From the NCBI GenBank assembly GCA_000433755.1, contig FR891274.1:1-10507 (forward strand): a stretch of 10,507 nucleotides of DNA, read 5' to 3'. A model generated the notes under the pieces. It made no database searches, was not told the origin of the DNA, and saw nothing but the letters and a program-made list of their open reading frames with translations. Numbering within the stretch: position 1 is the stretch's first letter; each line of letters opens with the position of its first letter. Shown here piece after piece: positions 1 through 6,460 of this stretch. The position numbers were made by a program, and so were the translations under genes. The DNA is from Clostridium sp. CAG:465. Its GTDB lineage: Bacteria > Bacillota > Clostridia > TANB77 > CAG-465.

Positions 1-6
1 ACATAT

Positions 7-44
7 TGTTACTAAAATTTTAGATTCTAGTCTGAATAGTAACA
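7..44. repeat. Inverted repeat / hairpin upstream of pnp promoter
   Basis: Arms TGTTACTA (7-14) and TAGTAACA (37-44) are perfectly complementary. The interior can pair further (19-24 with 31-36), leaving a 6-nt loop and a small bulge. A T-rich run follows only at 66-82, so this is not a textbook intrinsic terminator. It could be the 3' end structure of an upstream transcript; rpsO is the common upstream neighbour of pnp in bacteria, but it is not visible here. Function is uncertain. Confidence 0.4.
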
Positions 45-82
45 TAAATTTATTCGGGTTTAGTATTTTTTGTTATTTTTTC

Positions 83-111
83 TTGAAGTATTTGGCTAAA
101 TATAGTATAAT
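83..111 (+). promoter_or_regulatory. Sigma-A-type promoter for pnp
   Basis: A -35 box TTGAAG (83-88) and a perfect -10 box TATAAT (106-111) are separated by 17 bp, the optimal spacing for the housekeeping sigma factor. Transcription would start near 118, giving a leader of about 90 nt before the pnp start codon. Confidence 0.8.
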
Positions 112-126
112 ATGCGTAGTTAATGT

Positions 127-193
127 TGGGGTTGTGTAGTAATAATTTGTGGATATATAATTGATGTATTTAGAAATTATTATTACATCCCCA
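127..193 (+). promoter_or_regulatory. Long hairpin in the pnp 5' leader
   Basis: Bases 127-131 (TGGGG) pair with 189-193 (CCCCA). After a 2-nt bulge (132-133), bases 134-148 pair with 174-188, including two G-U pairs. The apical region can fold again, 153-158 with 164-169. The result is a stem of about 20 bp ending 4 nt before the ribosome binding site AGGAGG (198-203). In E. coli the pnp leader carries a long stem that is cut by RNase III and then used by PNPase to repress its own mRNA. This hairpin has the same position and general shape but no evident sequence relation, so a similar autoregulatory role is inference. Confidence 0.65.
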
Positions 194-208
194 GAGTAGG
201 AGGAAAAT

Positions 209-2317
209 ATGTATAAAAAATTTGAAACAGAGTTTGCAGGGAGAAGTTTAGTTGTAGAGACAGGGAAAATGGCATCTCAAGCTAATGGATCTTGTTTGGT
301 AAGATATGGGGATACTGCAGTTTTAGTTAATGTAACTATGTCAAAAGAACCAAGAGATGGTATAGATTTTTTACCACTTTCTGTAGATTATGAAGAAAGA
401 CTTTATGCTGTAGGAAAAATTCCTGGAGGATATGTAAAAAGGGAAGGTAGACCAACAACAAAAGCAATTTTAGTATCAAGAGTAATTGATAGGCCACTAA
501 GACCTTTATTTCCAAAGGATTATAGAAATGATACATCAATAAATGCTTTAACACTTGCGGTTGATCCAGATATTTTACCTGAAATACCAGCTGCTATTGG
601 TGCATCTATTGCACTTAATATATCTGACATCCCATTTGATAAGTTAGTAGGTTCAATAAAAGTTGGAATTGTGGATGATAAAATTGTTTTAAATCCAAAT
701 TTAGAGCAAAGAGAAAAATCAACTTTAGATCTTACAGTTTCTGCTACAGAAGACAAAGTATGTATGATTGAAGCTGGTGCAAAAGAAGTTCCAGATGAAA
801 AGATGTTAGAAGCTATTAAGGCTGGACATGAAGAAATAAAGAAACTTTGCAAATTCATACAAGAAATTAAAAGCGAAGTTGGAAAGAAAAAGGCAGAATA
901 TAAATCTTTTGCAGTTCCTGAAGAAATGGTTAAATTTGTTGATGAGCTTGCAACAGAAAAATTAAAAGAAGCAGTTCAAACAGATACTAAGAAACAAAGA
1001 GATGAAAATGTAACTAATGTAGATAATTTTGTAATAGATGAATATATAAAAAAATATGGCGAAGAAGAATATCAAAATAATAAATCTATGTTATCAGAAG
1101 CACTATATAAAGCTGAGAAAAAAGCAGTTAGAACATTGGTAAAAGAAGAAGGAAAAAGAGTAGATGGAAGAGCACATGATGAAATTAGACCTCTATCATG
1201 CGAAGTAGGTTTGTTTAATAGAGTTCATGGTAGTGCATTATTTAATAGAGGACTTACTCAAGTTCTATCACTTGTAACATTAGGAAGTGTTTCAGAAGAA
1301 CAAACTTTTGATGGACTAGATGAAGAAGTTACAAAAAGATATATGCATCATTATAACATGCCATCATACAGTGTTGGAGAAGCAAGACCTGCAAGAGGAC
1401 CTGGAAGACGTGAAATTGGACATGGTGCTTTAGCAGAACGTGCTCTAGAGCCTGTAATACCTTCAAAAGAAGAATTTCCATATGCAATTAGGGTTGTATC
1501 AGAAGTTTTAAGTTCAAATGGTTCAACTTCACAAGGCAGTATTTGTGCATCAACACTTGCACTTATGGATGCTGGAGTTCCAATTAAAGCACCTGTTGCT
1601 GGAATTTCTACAGGATTATTTACTAACAATGGAGATACTTCAGATTATGTAATGGTAACTGATATTCAGGGAATAGAAGACTTCTTTGGTGATATGGACT
1701 TTAAAGTTGGTGGTACAAAAAAAGGTATTACAGCTATTCAAGTTGACATTAAAATTGATGGCCTTACATATGAAATAATAGAAGAAGCTTTTGCAAGAAC
1801 TAAAAAAGCAAGAGAGTATATACTAGATGAAATTATGTTAAAAGAAATTGACAAACCAAGAACTAATTTATCAAAATATGCTCCTAAAATTGAAAGTATA
1901 AAAATTAATCCATCTAAAATCGGTGATGTAATTGGTGCTGGTGGAAAAACTATAAATAAAATAATTGAGGAAACTGGTGTTAAAATTGACATTGAAGATG
2001 ATGGAACAGTTTTTGTTTCAGGAGTAGATGCAAAAATGCTTGATAAAGCAATAACTACAATAAAATCTCTTACAGAAGATGTTGAACTTGGTAAAGTGTA
2101 TATGGGTAAAGTAACTAAGATTTTACAATTTGGAGCTTTAGTTGAAGTATTACCTGGTAAAGAAGGACTTTTACACATCTCTCAAATTTCAAATGAAAGA
2201 ATAAAGAAAGTTGAAGATGTGTTAAAAGTTGGAGATGACATTCTTGTTAAAGTTACTGAAATCGGAAAAGATGATGGAAAATTTAGTTTAACTGCAAAAG
2301 ATTTAATGAAAGTTTAG
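209..2317 (+). CDS. pnp: Polynucleotide phosphorylase (PNPase)
   Basis: Phosphorolytic 3'-to-5' exoribonuclease that degrades RNA to nucleoside diphosphates; the family acts as a trimer in the cytoplasm. At 702 residues it has the normal full length. The order is a first RNase PH domain (about 10-225), a helical linker, a second RNase PH domain from about 315, a KH domain with its GAGG loop at 576-579, and an S1 domain at about 626-697. Active-site residues are present: the R400-R401 pair and D491, D497 and K499 in the FFGDMDFK stretch, corresponding to E. coli D486, D492 and K494. The ATG is preceded by AGGAGG (198-203) with 5-nt spacing. The gene has its own promoter and a structured leader. 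The next gene starts 10 nt after the stop, so the two are probably co-transcribed. Confidence 0.98.
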   Translation: MYKKFETEFAGRSLVVETGKMASQANGSCLVRYGDTAVLVNVTMSKEPRDGIDFLPLSVDYEERLYAVGKIPGGYVKREGRPTTKAILVSRVIDRPLRPLFPKDYRNDTSINALTLAVDPDILPEIPAAIGASIALNISDIPFDKLVGSIKVGIVDDKIVLNPNLEQREKSTLDLTVSATEDKVCMIEAGAKEVPDEKMLEAIKAGHEEIKKLCKFIQEIKSEVGKKKAEYKSFAVPEEMVKFVDELATEKLKEAVQTDTKKQRDENVTNVDNFVIDEYIKKYGEEEYQNNKSMLSEALYKAEKKAVRTLVKEEGKRVDGRAHDEIRPLSCEVGLFNRVHGSALFNRGLTQVLSLVTLGSVSEEQTFDGLDEEVTKRYMHHYNMPSYSVGEARPARGPGRREIGHGALAERALEPVIPSKEEFPYAIRVVSEVLSSNGSTSQGSICASTLALMDAGVPIKAPVAGISTGLFTNNGDTSDYVMVTDIQGIEDFFGDMDFKVGGTKKGITAIQVDIKIDGLTYEIIEEAFARTKKAREYILDEIMLKEIDKPRTNLSKYAPKIESIKINPSKIGDVIGAGGKTINKIIEETGVKIDIEDDGTVFVSGVDAKMLDKAITTIKSLTEDVELGKVYMGKVTKILQFGALVEVLPGKEGLLHISQISNERIKKVEDVLKVGDDILVKVTEIGKDDGKFSLTAKDLMKV

Positions 2318-2327
2318 GTGTTTATAT

Positions 2328-3149
2328 ATGCAAGTATATGCTTTTGTTGGTAAGACAGGAACAGGAAAGAGTTATAACGCACAGCGTATTGCTAAAAAAT
2401 ATGGAATTAAATATATAATAGATGATGCCATATTAATTAGGGATAATAAAGTAATTGCAGGAAAATCTGCTAAAACAGAGGCTAGTAAAATAGCCTCTGT
2501 TAAGGCAGCTATATTTTTAGATGAATCTAGAAAAAAGCAAATGGCTGATTTTATAAAAAAAGAAAAAATTGATAAAATATTAATTCTTGGTACATCTGAT
2601 AAAATGGTAAAAACAATTGCTGAAAATTTAGGGTTAGATGAAATTTGTCACACAATATATATTGAAGAGGTAGCAACAAAGGAGCAAATAGAAGAAGCAA
2701 GAAGATCAAGAACTGAAGAAGGTAAGCATATTGTACCAGTTCCTACTTTTGAAATAAAAAAACAATTTTCGGGGTATTTTTTAGATTCTTTAAAAATATT
2801 TAATTTCTTCAATAAAAACGCTGATGATGAAGATGAAGATAACTATGAAAAGACGATTATTCGTCCAACATATAGTTATTTAGGTAATTTTGTTATTTCT
2901 GATACTGTAATTAATGATATAATAACATATAGCGTATCAAGAGTACCTGGTGTAAGCAAGGTAATGAGAGTAAATACAAATAAATTTATAGATGGTATGA
3001 AATTGGATATTGATATTGAAATTAAGTTTGGATATAATATTCCAAAACTTAGTTCTGAAATAAAGAACACAGTGATTTATTCGGTTGATAAAACTACAGG
3101 TATAAACTTATTTGGAATAAATATTAATGTAAAATCTATTAGTAAATAA
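2328..3149 (+). CDS. P-loop NTPase-like protein with C-terminal Asp23/Gls24-like domain
   Basis: 273 residues, two parts. The N-terminal part opens with a Walker A motif, GKTGTGKS (8-15), followed by a possible Walker B-like strand KILILGTSD (83-91), which suggests nucleotide binding. An acidic linker (about 165-174, rich in D and E) leads to a C-terminal part (about 175-273) with the look of the Asp23/Gls24 (DUF322) family: a 'GNFVISDTVINDII' opening, the 'VPGVSKV' turn, and an alternating strand ending. Asp23/Gls24 proteins are linked to envelope stress in Firmicutes; what the fusion does is unknown. No signal peptide or membrane span is seen, so it is probably cytoplasmic. AGGTG (2316-2320) overlaps the pnp stop and lies 7 nt before the ATG, implying translational coupling to pnp. 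A perfect hairpin lies inside the gene at 2474-2501. Confidence 0.75.
   Translation: MQVYAFVGKTGTGKSYNAQRIAKKYGIKYIIDDAILIRDNKVIAGKSAKTEASKIASVKAAIFLDESRKKQMADFIKKEKIDKILILGTSDKMVKTIAENLGLDEICHTIYIEEVATKEQIEEARRSRTEEGKHIVPVPTFEIKKQFSGYFLDSLKIFNFFNKNADDEDEDNYEKTIIRPTYSYLGNFVISDTVINDIITYSVSRVPGVSKVMRVNTNKFIDGMKLDIDIEIKFGYNIPKLSSEIKNTVIYSVDKTTGINLFGININVKSISK
2474..2501 (+). repeat. Perfect 11-bp inverted repeat inside the P-loop/Gls24 gene
   Basis: AACAGAGGCTA (2474-2484) and TAGCCTCTGTT (2491-2501) are exact reverse complements around a 6-nt loop, GTAAAA. The stem is richer in GC than its surroundings. It lies over codons for about residues 49-58 of the fusion protein. No long T-run follows directly, so it is not a standard terminator. 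It may be an RNA structure affecting pausing, decay or translation, or chance. Confidence 0.7.
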
Positions 3150-3169
3150 ACTATTTATATTTATTTTAG

Positions 3170-3198
3170 TTGAAAAAATAGATAATATGTAGTAAAAT
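3170..3198 (+). promoter_or_regulatory. Sigma-A-type promoter of the DUF3298-like/glyS/cdaA cluster
   Basis: TTGAAA (3170-3175) and TAAAAT (3193-3198) are separated by 17 bp. The expected start, near 3205, leaves only about 15 nt of leader before the ATG at 3220, with an SD-like GAGGGTGAT (3206-3214). Such a short leader leaves no room for a riboswitch or T-box. Confidence 0.7.
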
Positions 3199-3219
3199 AT
3201 GTAGCGAGGGTGATAGTAA

Positions 3220-4023
3220 ATGGAAACTATGAAATTAACTGAAAAAAAGAAAAGCTCAAAGGGAGTTGTGATTGGACTTTTACTTTTTTTCATTATAGGT
3301 GGAACAATATTGTATTTTGGATTAAAAATGGAGGAAGAACCTGAAGTAGTTGGAACAAGTACAGATAACACTGAAACACAAAGTTTGGTTGATGTAGATA
3401 AAGCAAATAAAGATGAATTAACAAAGAAAAACCAGAGTATTGAATATAGTGTAACTGATAAGAGTATAAAAGATTCATCTAATGCAAAAATGAAAGCGAA
3501 AATGACTCTTCCTGTTATATCTATTGAAGGTGAAGAACTTTCAAGTATAAATAGTGAAATAAACAAGTATTATACAGATATGTTTAATAGTCTAAAAGAA
3601 CAAATGGCTTCAGCTTCAAGTAAATATACATATACAGTAACTTACAATGTATATGAAAATATGATTGAAGAAAATAAAGTTATATCTATAACGATTTATG
3701 AAAGAATTGTTGATGATTCTGCAAAGAAAAATACTATGAATAAAATAAAAACATATAATATTGATGCTGCAACTAAGGAACAGATAACTCAATCAAATAA
3801 TATTGCACAAATTTTATTTGGAAAAGATTACAAAACAATTATAAGGGACTCTATAAAAGATTATGTCGTTTCAAATAAGATGATGAAAGAGTCAGATTTC
3901 AATTATACATACACAGGAGTAAAACCTTTTTATATCAAAGAAGGAAAACTTCATTTAATATTTAATGAAGGAGAGCTTGTAGATAGTAAATATGGAGTAT
4001 TAGATATTACTATAAATAATTAG
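3220..4023 (+). CDS. Membrane-anchored DUF3298/RsiV-like extracytoplasmic protein
   Basis: 267 residues. A short basic N-terminus (rich in K, residues 5-14) is followed by one hydrophobic span (about 15-35), an acidic and T/S-rich linker (38-70) and an outside domain, so type II insertion with the C-terminus outside is expected. The outside domain has features I associate with DUF4163/DUF3298 proteins such as RsiV and PdaC: a 'LPVISIEGEELSSINSEINKYY' type segment near 97-115 and the closing 'PFYIKEGKLHLIFNEGEL...YGVLDITI' pattern from about 236. RsiV is an anti-sigma factor that senses lysozyme, but no sigma factor gene is adjacent and the cytoplasmic part is too short to be an anti-sigma domain, so that role is not supported. 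It has its own promoter, and its stop codon overlaps the SD of glyS. Confidence 0.65.
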   Translation: METMKLTEKKKSSKGVVIGLLLFFIIGGTILYFGLKMEEEPEVVGTSTDNTETQSLVDVDKANKDELTKKNQSIEYSVTDKSIKDSSNAKMKAKMTLPVISIEGEELSSINSEINKYYTDMFNSLKEQMASASSKYTYTVTYNVYENMIEENKVISITIYERIVDDSAKKNTMNKIKTYNIDAATKEQITQSNNIAQILFGKDYKTIIRDSIKDYVVSNKMMKESDFNYTYTGVKPFYIKEGKLHLIFNEGELVDSKYGVLDITINN

Positions 4024-4034
4024 GAGGAATATTA

Positions 4035-5399
4035 ATGGTAGATTCAATGGAAAAAATAGTTAATCTATGTAAACAAAGAGGATATGTATATCCAGGTTCA
4101 GAAATATATGGTGGACTTGCAAATACATGGGATTATGGTCCATATGGAGCTGAACTTAAAAATAATATAAAAAAAGCATGGTGGAAAAAATTTATTCAAG
4201 AAAACAAAGATAGTTATGGAGTTGACGCTGCAATTCTTATGAATCCAAGAGTTTGGGAAGCTTCTGGACATGTAGGAAGTTTCTCTGATCCTTTAATTGA
4301 TTGTAAAGAATGTAAAACAAGACATAGAGCGGATAAATTAATTGAATCATTTACTGATGAAATAAATCCTGATACTTTAAATGATAAAGAATTATATGAC
4401 TACATCGTAGATCATAAAATACCATGTCCAAACTGTGGTAAGGTAAATTATACTCAGATAAGAGAATTCAACTTAATGTTTGAAACCAAAAGAGGAGTTG
4501 TAAAAGATCAAACTTCTATTGTTTATTTAAGGCCAGAAACTGCTCAAGGTGAGTTTGTTAATTTCTTAAATGTAGCAAGAACATCAAGGAGCAAAATTCC
4601 ATTTGGAATAGGTCAAATTGGTAAGGCATTTAGAAATGAGATTACACCTGGTAATTTTACATTTAGAACAATTGAATTTGAGCAAATGGAACATCAATGG
4701 TTCTGTAAAGAAGGAACAGATAGTAAATATTATGAAGAATATAAAGAAAAACAAATGAACTTTATAACTTCAATAGGAATAGATAAAGACCATCTTAGAT
4801 TTAAAGATCATGAAAAATTAGCTCATTATGCTAAAGAAGCATGTGACATTCAATTTAAATATCCTCATGGATGGGATGAGCTATGTGGAACACACAATAG
4901 AACAAATTATGATTTATCAAGACATCAGGAATATAGTGGAAAGTCAATGGAATACTTAGATCCAGAAACTGGCGAAAAATTTATTCCATATGTTATTGAA
5001 GCATCTCTTGGATGTGATAGACTTACACTTGCTGTTCTATGTGATGCATATTCAGAAGAAAAGATAAATGATGATGAGACAAGAGTTGTATTAAAATTAC
5101 ATCCATCTATTGCACCTGTAAAAATTGCAATTTTACCTCTTTCTAAAAAATTATCTGAAGGAGCTGAAGAAGTATATTCATTACTTTCTAAGAAATATAA
5201 TTGTGATTATGATGTAGCAGGTTCAATAGGTAAAAGATATAGAAGGCAGGATGAAGTTGGAACTCCTTATTGTATAACTTTTGATTTTGATTCTTTAGAC
5301 GATAAATGTGTTACAATAAGAAATAGAGATACAATGGAACAAGAAAGAGTTAAAATTGAAGAACTTTTAAATTGGTTTGATGGAAAATTTGAAATATAA
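4035..5399 (+). CDS. glyS: Glycyl-tRNA synthetase, single-chain (dimeric) class II type
   Basis: Charges tRNA-Gly with glycine in the cytoplasm. 454 residues, normal for the single-chain alpha-2 enzyme, as opposed to the split GlyQ/GlyS form. The N-terminus carries the family signature KRGY-like 'CKQRGYVYPGSEIYGG' and 'NTWDYGPYG'. Four cysteines, C90, C93, C131 and C134, look like the zinc site in the insertion. Class II motif 2 begins at FRNE (199-202) and motif 3 contains GCDR (326-329). The anticodon-binding domain runs from about 355 to the end. The ATG at 4035 is set by AGGAGG (4022-4027, 7-nt spacing), which overlaps the stop of the preceding gene. A second Met four codons on is less well placed. 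No T-box leader is visible, although glycyl synthetase genes of Firmicutes often have one. Confidence 0.97.
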   Translation: MVDSMEKIVNLCKQRGYVYPGSEIYGGLANTWDYGPYGAELKNNIKKAWWKKFIQENKDSYGVDAAILMNPRVWEASGHVGSFSDPLIDCKECKTRHRADKLIESFTDEINPDTLNDKELYDYIVDHKIPCPNCGKVNYTQIREFNLMFETKRGVVKDQTSIVYLRPETAQGEFVNFLNVARTSRSKIPFGIGQIGKAFRNEITPGNFTFRTIEFEQMEHQWFCKEGTDSKYYEEYKEKQMNFITSIGIDKDHLRFKDHEKLAHYAKEACDIQFKYPHGWDELCGTHNRTNYDLSRHQEYSGKSMEYLDPETGEKFIPYVIEASLGCDRLTLAVLCDAYSEEKINDDETRVVLKLHPSIAPVKIAILPLSKKLSEGAEEVYSLLSKKYNCDYDVAGSIGKRYRRQDEVGTPYCITFDFDSLDDKCVTIRNRDTMEQERVKIEELLNWFDGKFEI

Positions 5400-5412
5400 A
5401 GAGGTGGTTTAA

Positions 5413-5520
5413 ATGGAAAAAAGAAAGAATATTGTAAAATACACAGTTGTTGGTATTTTAATATTTTCAATGGTATTTTCAATGTTTGCTGTCCTTATAT
5501 CAGCAATACAAAATGTATAG
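5413..5520 (+). CDS. Small single-span membrane peptide (35 aa)
   Basis: Starts MEKRKNIVKY and continues as one hydrophobic segment (about residues 11-32) ending SAIQNV. The positive N-terminus followed by one span suggests N-in membrane insertion. AGAGGTGG (5400-5407) gives a good ribosome binding site 5 nt before the ATG. The start lies 13 nt after the glyS stop, and its own stop TAG (5518-5520) overlaps the SD of cdaA. This precise packing and the fully coding-like composition argue that it is a real gene. In size and shape it resembles small Firmicute membrane peptides such as Prli42 or DUF4044 proteins, but I cannot assign it to either by sequence. Confidence 0.7.
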   Translation: MEKRKNIVKYTVVGILIFSMVFSMFAVLISAIQNV

Positions 5521-5532
5521 GTGGTGACCTTT

Positions 5533-6390
5533 ATGTTCCATACAATTTGGCTTAGAATAATAGAGTTTATGTATTTGTTAAAAGATGTTCTAGACCTTAC
5601 TAGTCCATGGAGAGTTTTTGTACTTGTAATGGACCTTGCAATAGTTCTATTTATTTCATATTATATAATTAGAATTTTAAGGCAAACAAGAGCAAAACAA
5701 ATTGTAAAAGGTATATTGATGCTTGTTTTCCTTGTTATAATTGCAAAAGTTTTTAATATGGTAATATTGAATTTTATCTTGACTAATTTTGTAACTTATG
5801 GAGTAATATTGCTAATAGTCGTATTTCAGCCTGAAATACGAAACGTATTTGAAAAACTTGGGAGAAGTAAACTAGTTGGAGTTTTTGATATGGATGATAA
5901 CATCATGGTTAAACATTCAATATCTGAGATTGTAAAAGCAGTTGAAATAATGTCCCTAAAAAAAATAGGAGCTCTTATTGTAATAGAAAGAAATACTAAG
6001 GTATCAGAAGTTTTAAAAGAAGGTATAAACTTATCTGCAAAAGTATCATCGGAATTAATTCAAAATATTTTTATGCCACGCACGCCTCTTCATGATGGTG
6101 CAATTGTAATTGATAAGTCAGAAATACTTGCTGCAAAATGTATTTTACCACTTGCCTCTGAAGTTTCTGTTCCAAAAAATCTTGGGACAAGACATAGAGC
6201 AGCTGTAGGAATTACTGAAATATCTGATGCTCTTGTAATTGTTGTTTCAGAAGAAACAGGTATAATTTCCCTTGTTGAAAATGGAAAATTAAGAAGAGAA
6301 CTTACAGGTGATACTTTAAAAGAATTACTACTAACAAAATTAGATAGAACAAAAACTGCCGTAAATATAAAAAATATTGTAAAGAAATAG
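5533..6390 (+). CDS. cdaA: Diadenylate cyclase CdaA (c-di-AMP synthase)
   Basis: Makes cyclic di-AMP from two ATP at the membrane; c-di-AMP controls potassium and osmolyte balance and affects the cell wall in Firmicutes. 285 residues with three N-terminal membrane spans (about 28-49, 57-74, 76-97), the 'VFQPEIR' junction (97-103), and a DAC domain with the DGA motif at 188-190 and the RHR motif at 220-222. Both catalytic signatures are intact. I chose the ATG at 5533 over the in-frame GTG at 5521 because AGGTGGTGA (5519-5527) is an SD 5 nt upstream of 5533, while the GTG lies inside this SD and has none of its own. Its SD overlaps the stop of the small membrane peptide. The usual downstream partners cdaR (ybbR) and glmM are absent; an unrelated gene follows. 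Confidence 0.96.
   Translation: MFHTIWLRIIEFMYLLKDVLDLTSPWRVFVLVMDLAIVLFISYYIIRILRQTRAKQIVKGILMLVFLVIIAKVFNMVILNFILTNFVTYGVILLIVVFQPEIRNVFEKLGRSKLVGVFDMDDNIMVKHSISEIVKAVEIMSLKKIGALIVIERNTKVSEVLKEGINLSAKVSSELIQNIFMPRTPLHDGAIVIDKSEILAAKCILPLASEVSVPKNLGTRHRAAVGITEISDALVIVVSEETGIISLVENGKLRRELTGDTLKELLLTKLDRTKTAVNIKNIVKK
5819..5841. repeat. 23-bp palindrome inside cdaA
   Basis: Arms TCGTATTTCAG (5819-5829) and CTGAAATACGA (5831-5841) are perfect reverse complements around a single C. CGTATTT recurs at 5844-5850. The centre encodes the conserved Phe-Gln-Pro-Glu of CdaA, whose codons are by nature nearly palindromic, so part of the symmetry has a coding explanation. Confidence 0.6.
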
Positions 6391-6432
6391 GAAAAATTAT
6401 TTAAGTTGTAATAATATAAAAATATGTTCATA

Positions 6433-6438
6433 TATAAT
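6433..6438 (+). promoter_or_regulatory. Possible -10 box upstream of the AT-rich orphan gene
   Basis: A perfect TATAAT lies 22 nt before the ATG at 6461. The only -35-like hexamer upstream, TTGTAA (6406-6411), is 21 bp away, longer than usual. In DNA this AT-rich such matches arise by chance, so the call is weak. Read-through from cdaA is an alternative. Confidence 0.35.
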
Positions 6439-6460
6439 ATGTATAAGTATTGGAGGAAAT

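Noticed and set aside
2..139. Open frame on the + strand running in from the window edge to a TAG at about 137
   Set aside because: It overlaps the -35 and -10 boxes and part of the leader hairpin, shows no recognisable protein end, and has no match to the expected S15 C-terminus; AT-rich non-coding DNA explains it.
336..2178. Several open frames on the - strand opposite pnp
   Set aside because: They lie entirely inside a full-length conserved gene and have no own SD or protein family features; they are shadows of codon use.
2843..3566. Open frames on the - strand across the Gls24-like and DUF3298-like genes
   Set aside because: They run through the promoter at 3170-3198 and both conserved + strand genes and have no recognisable product.
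3949..3970. Inverted repeat CTTCATT/AATGAAG near the end of the DUF3298-like gene
   Set aside because: Seven AT-rich base pairs with an 8-nt loop are expected by chance, and no T-run follows.
5521..5532. Upstream GTG start for cdaA adding four residues
   Set aside because: The GTG lies within the SD that serves the ATG at 5533, and nothing SD-like precedes it.
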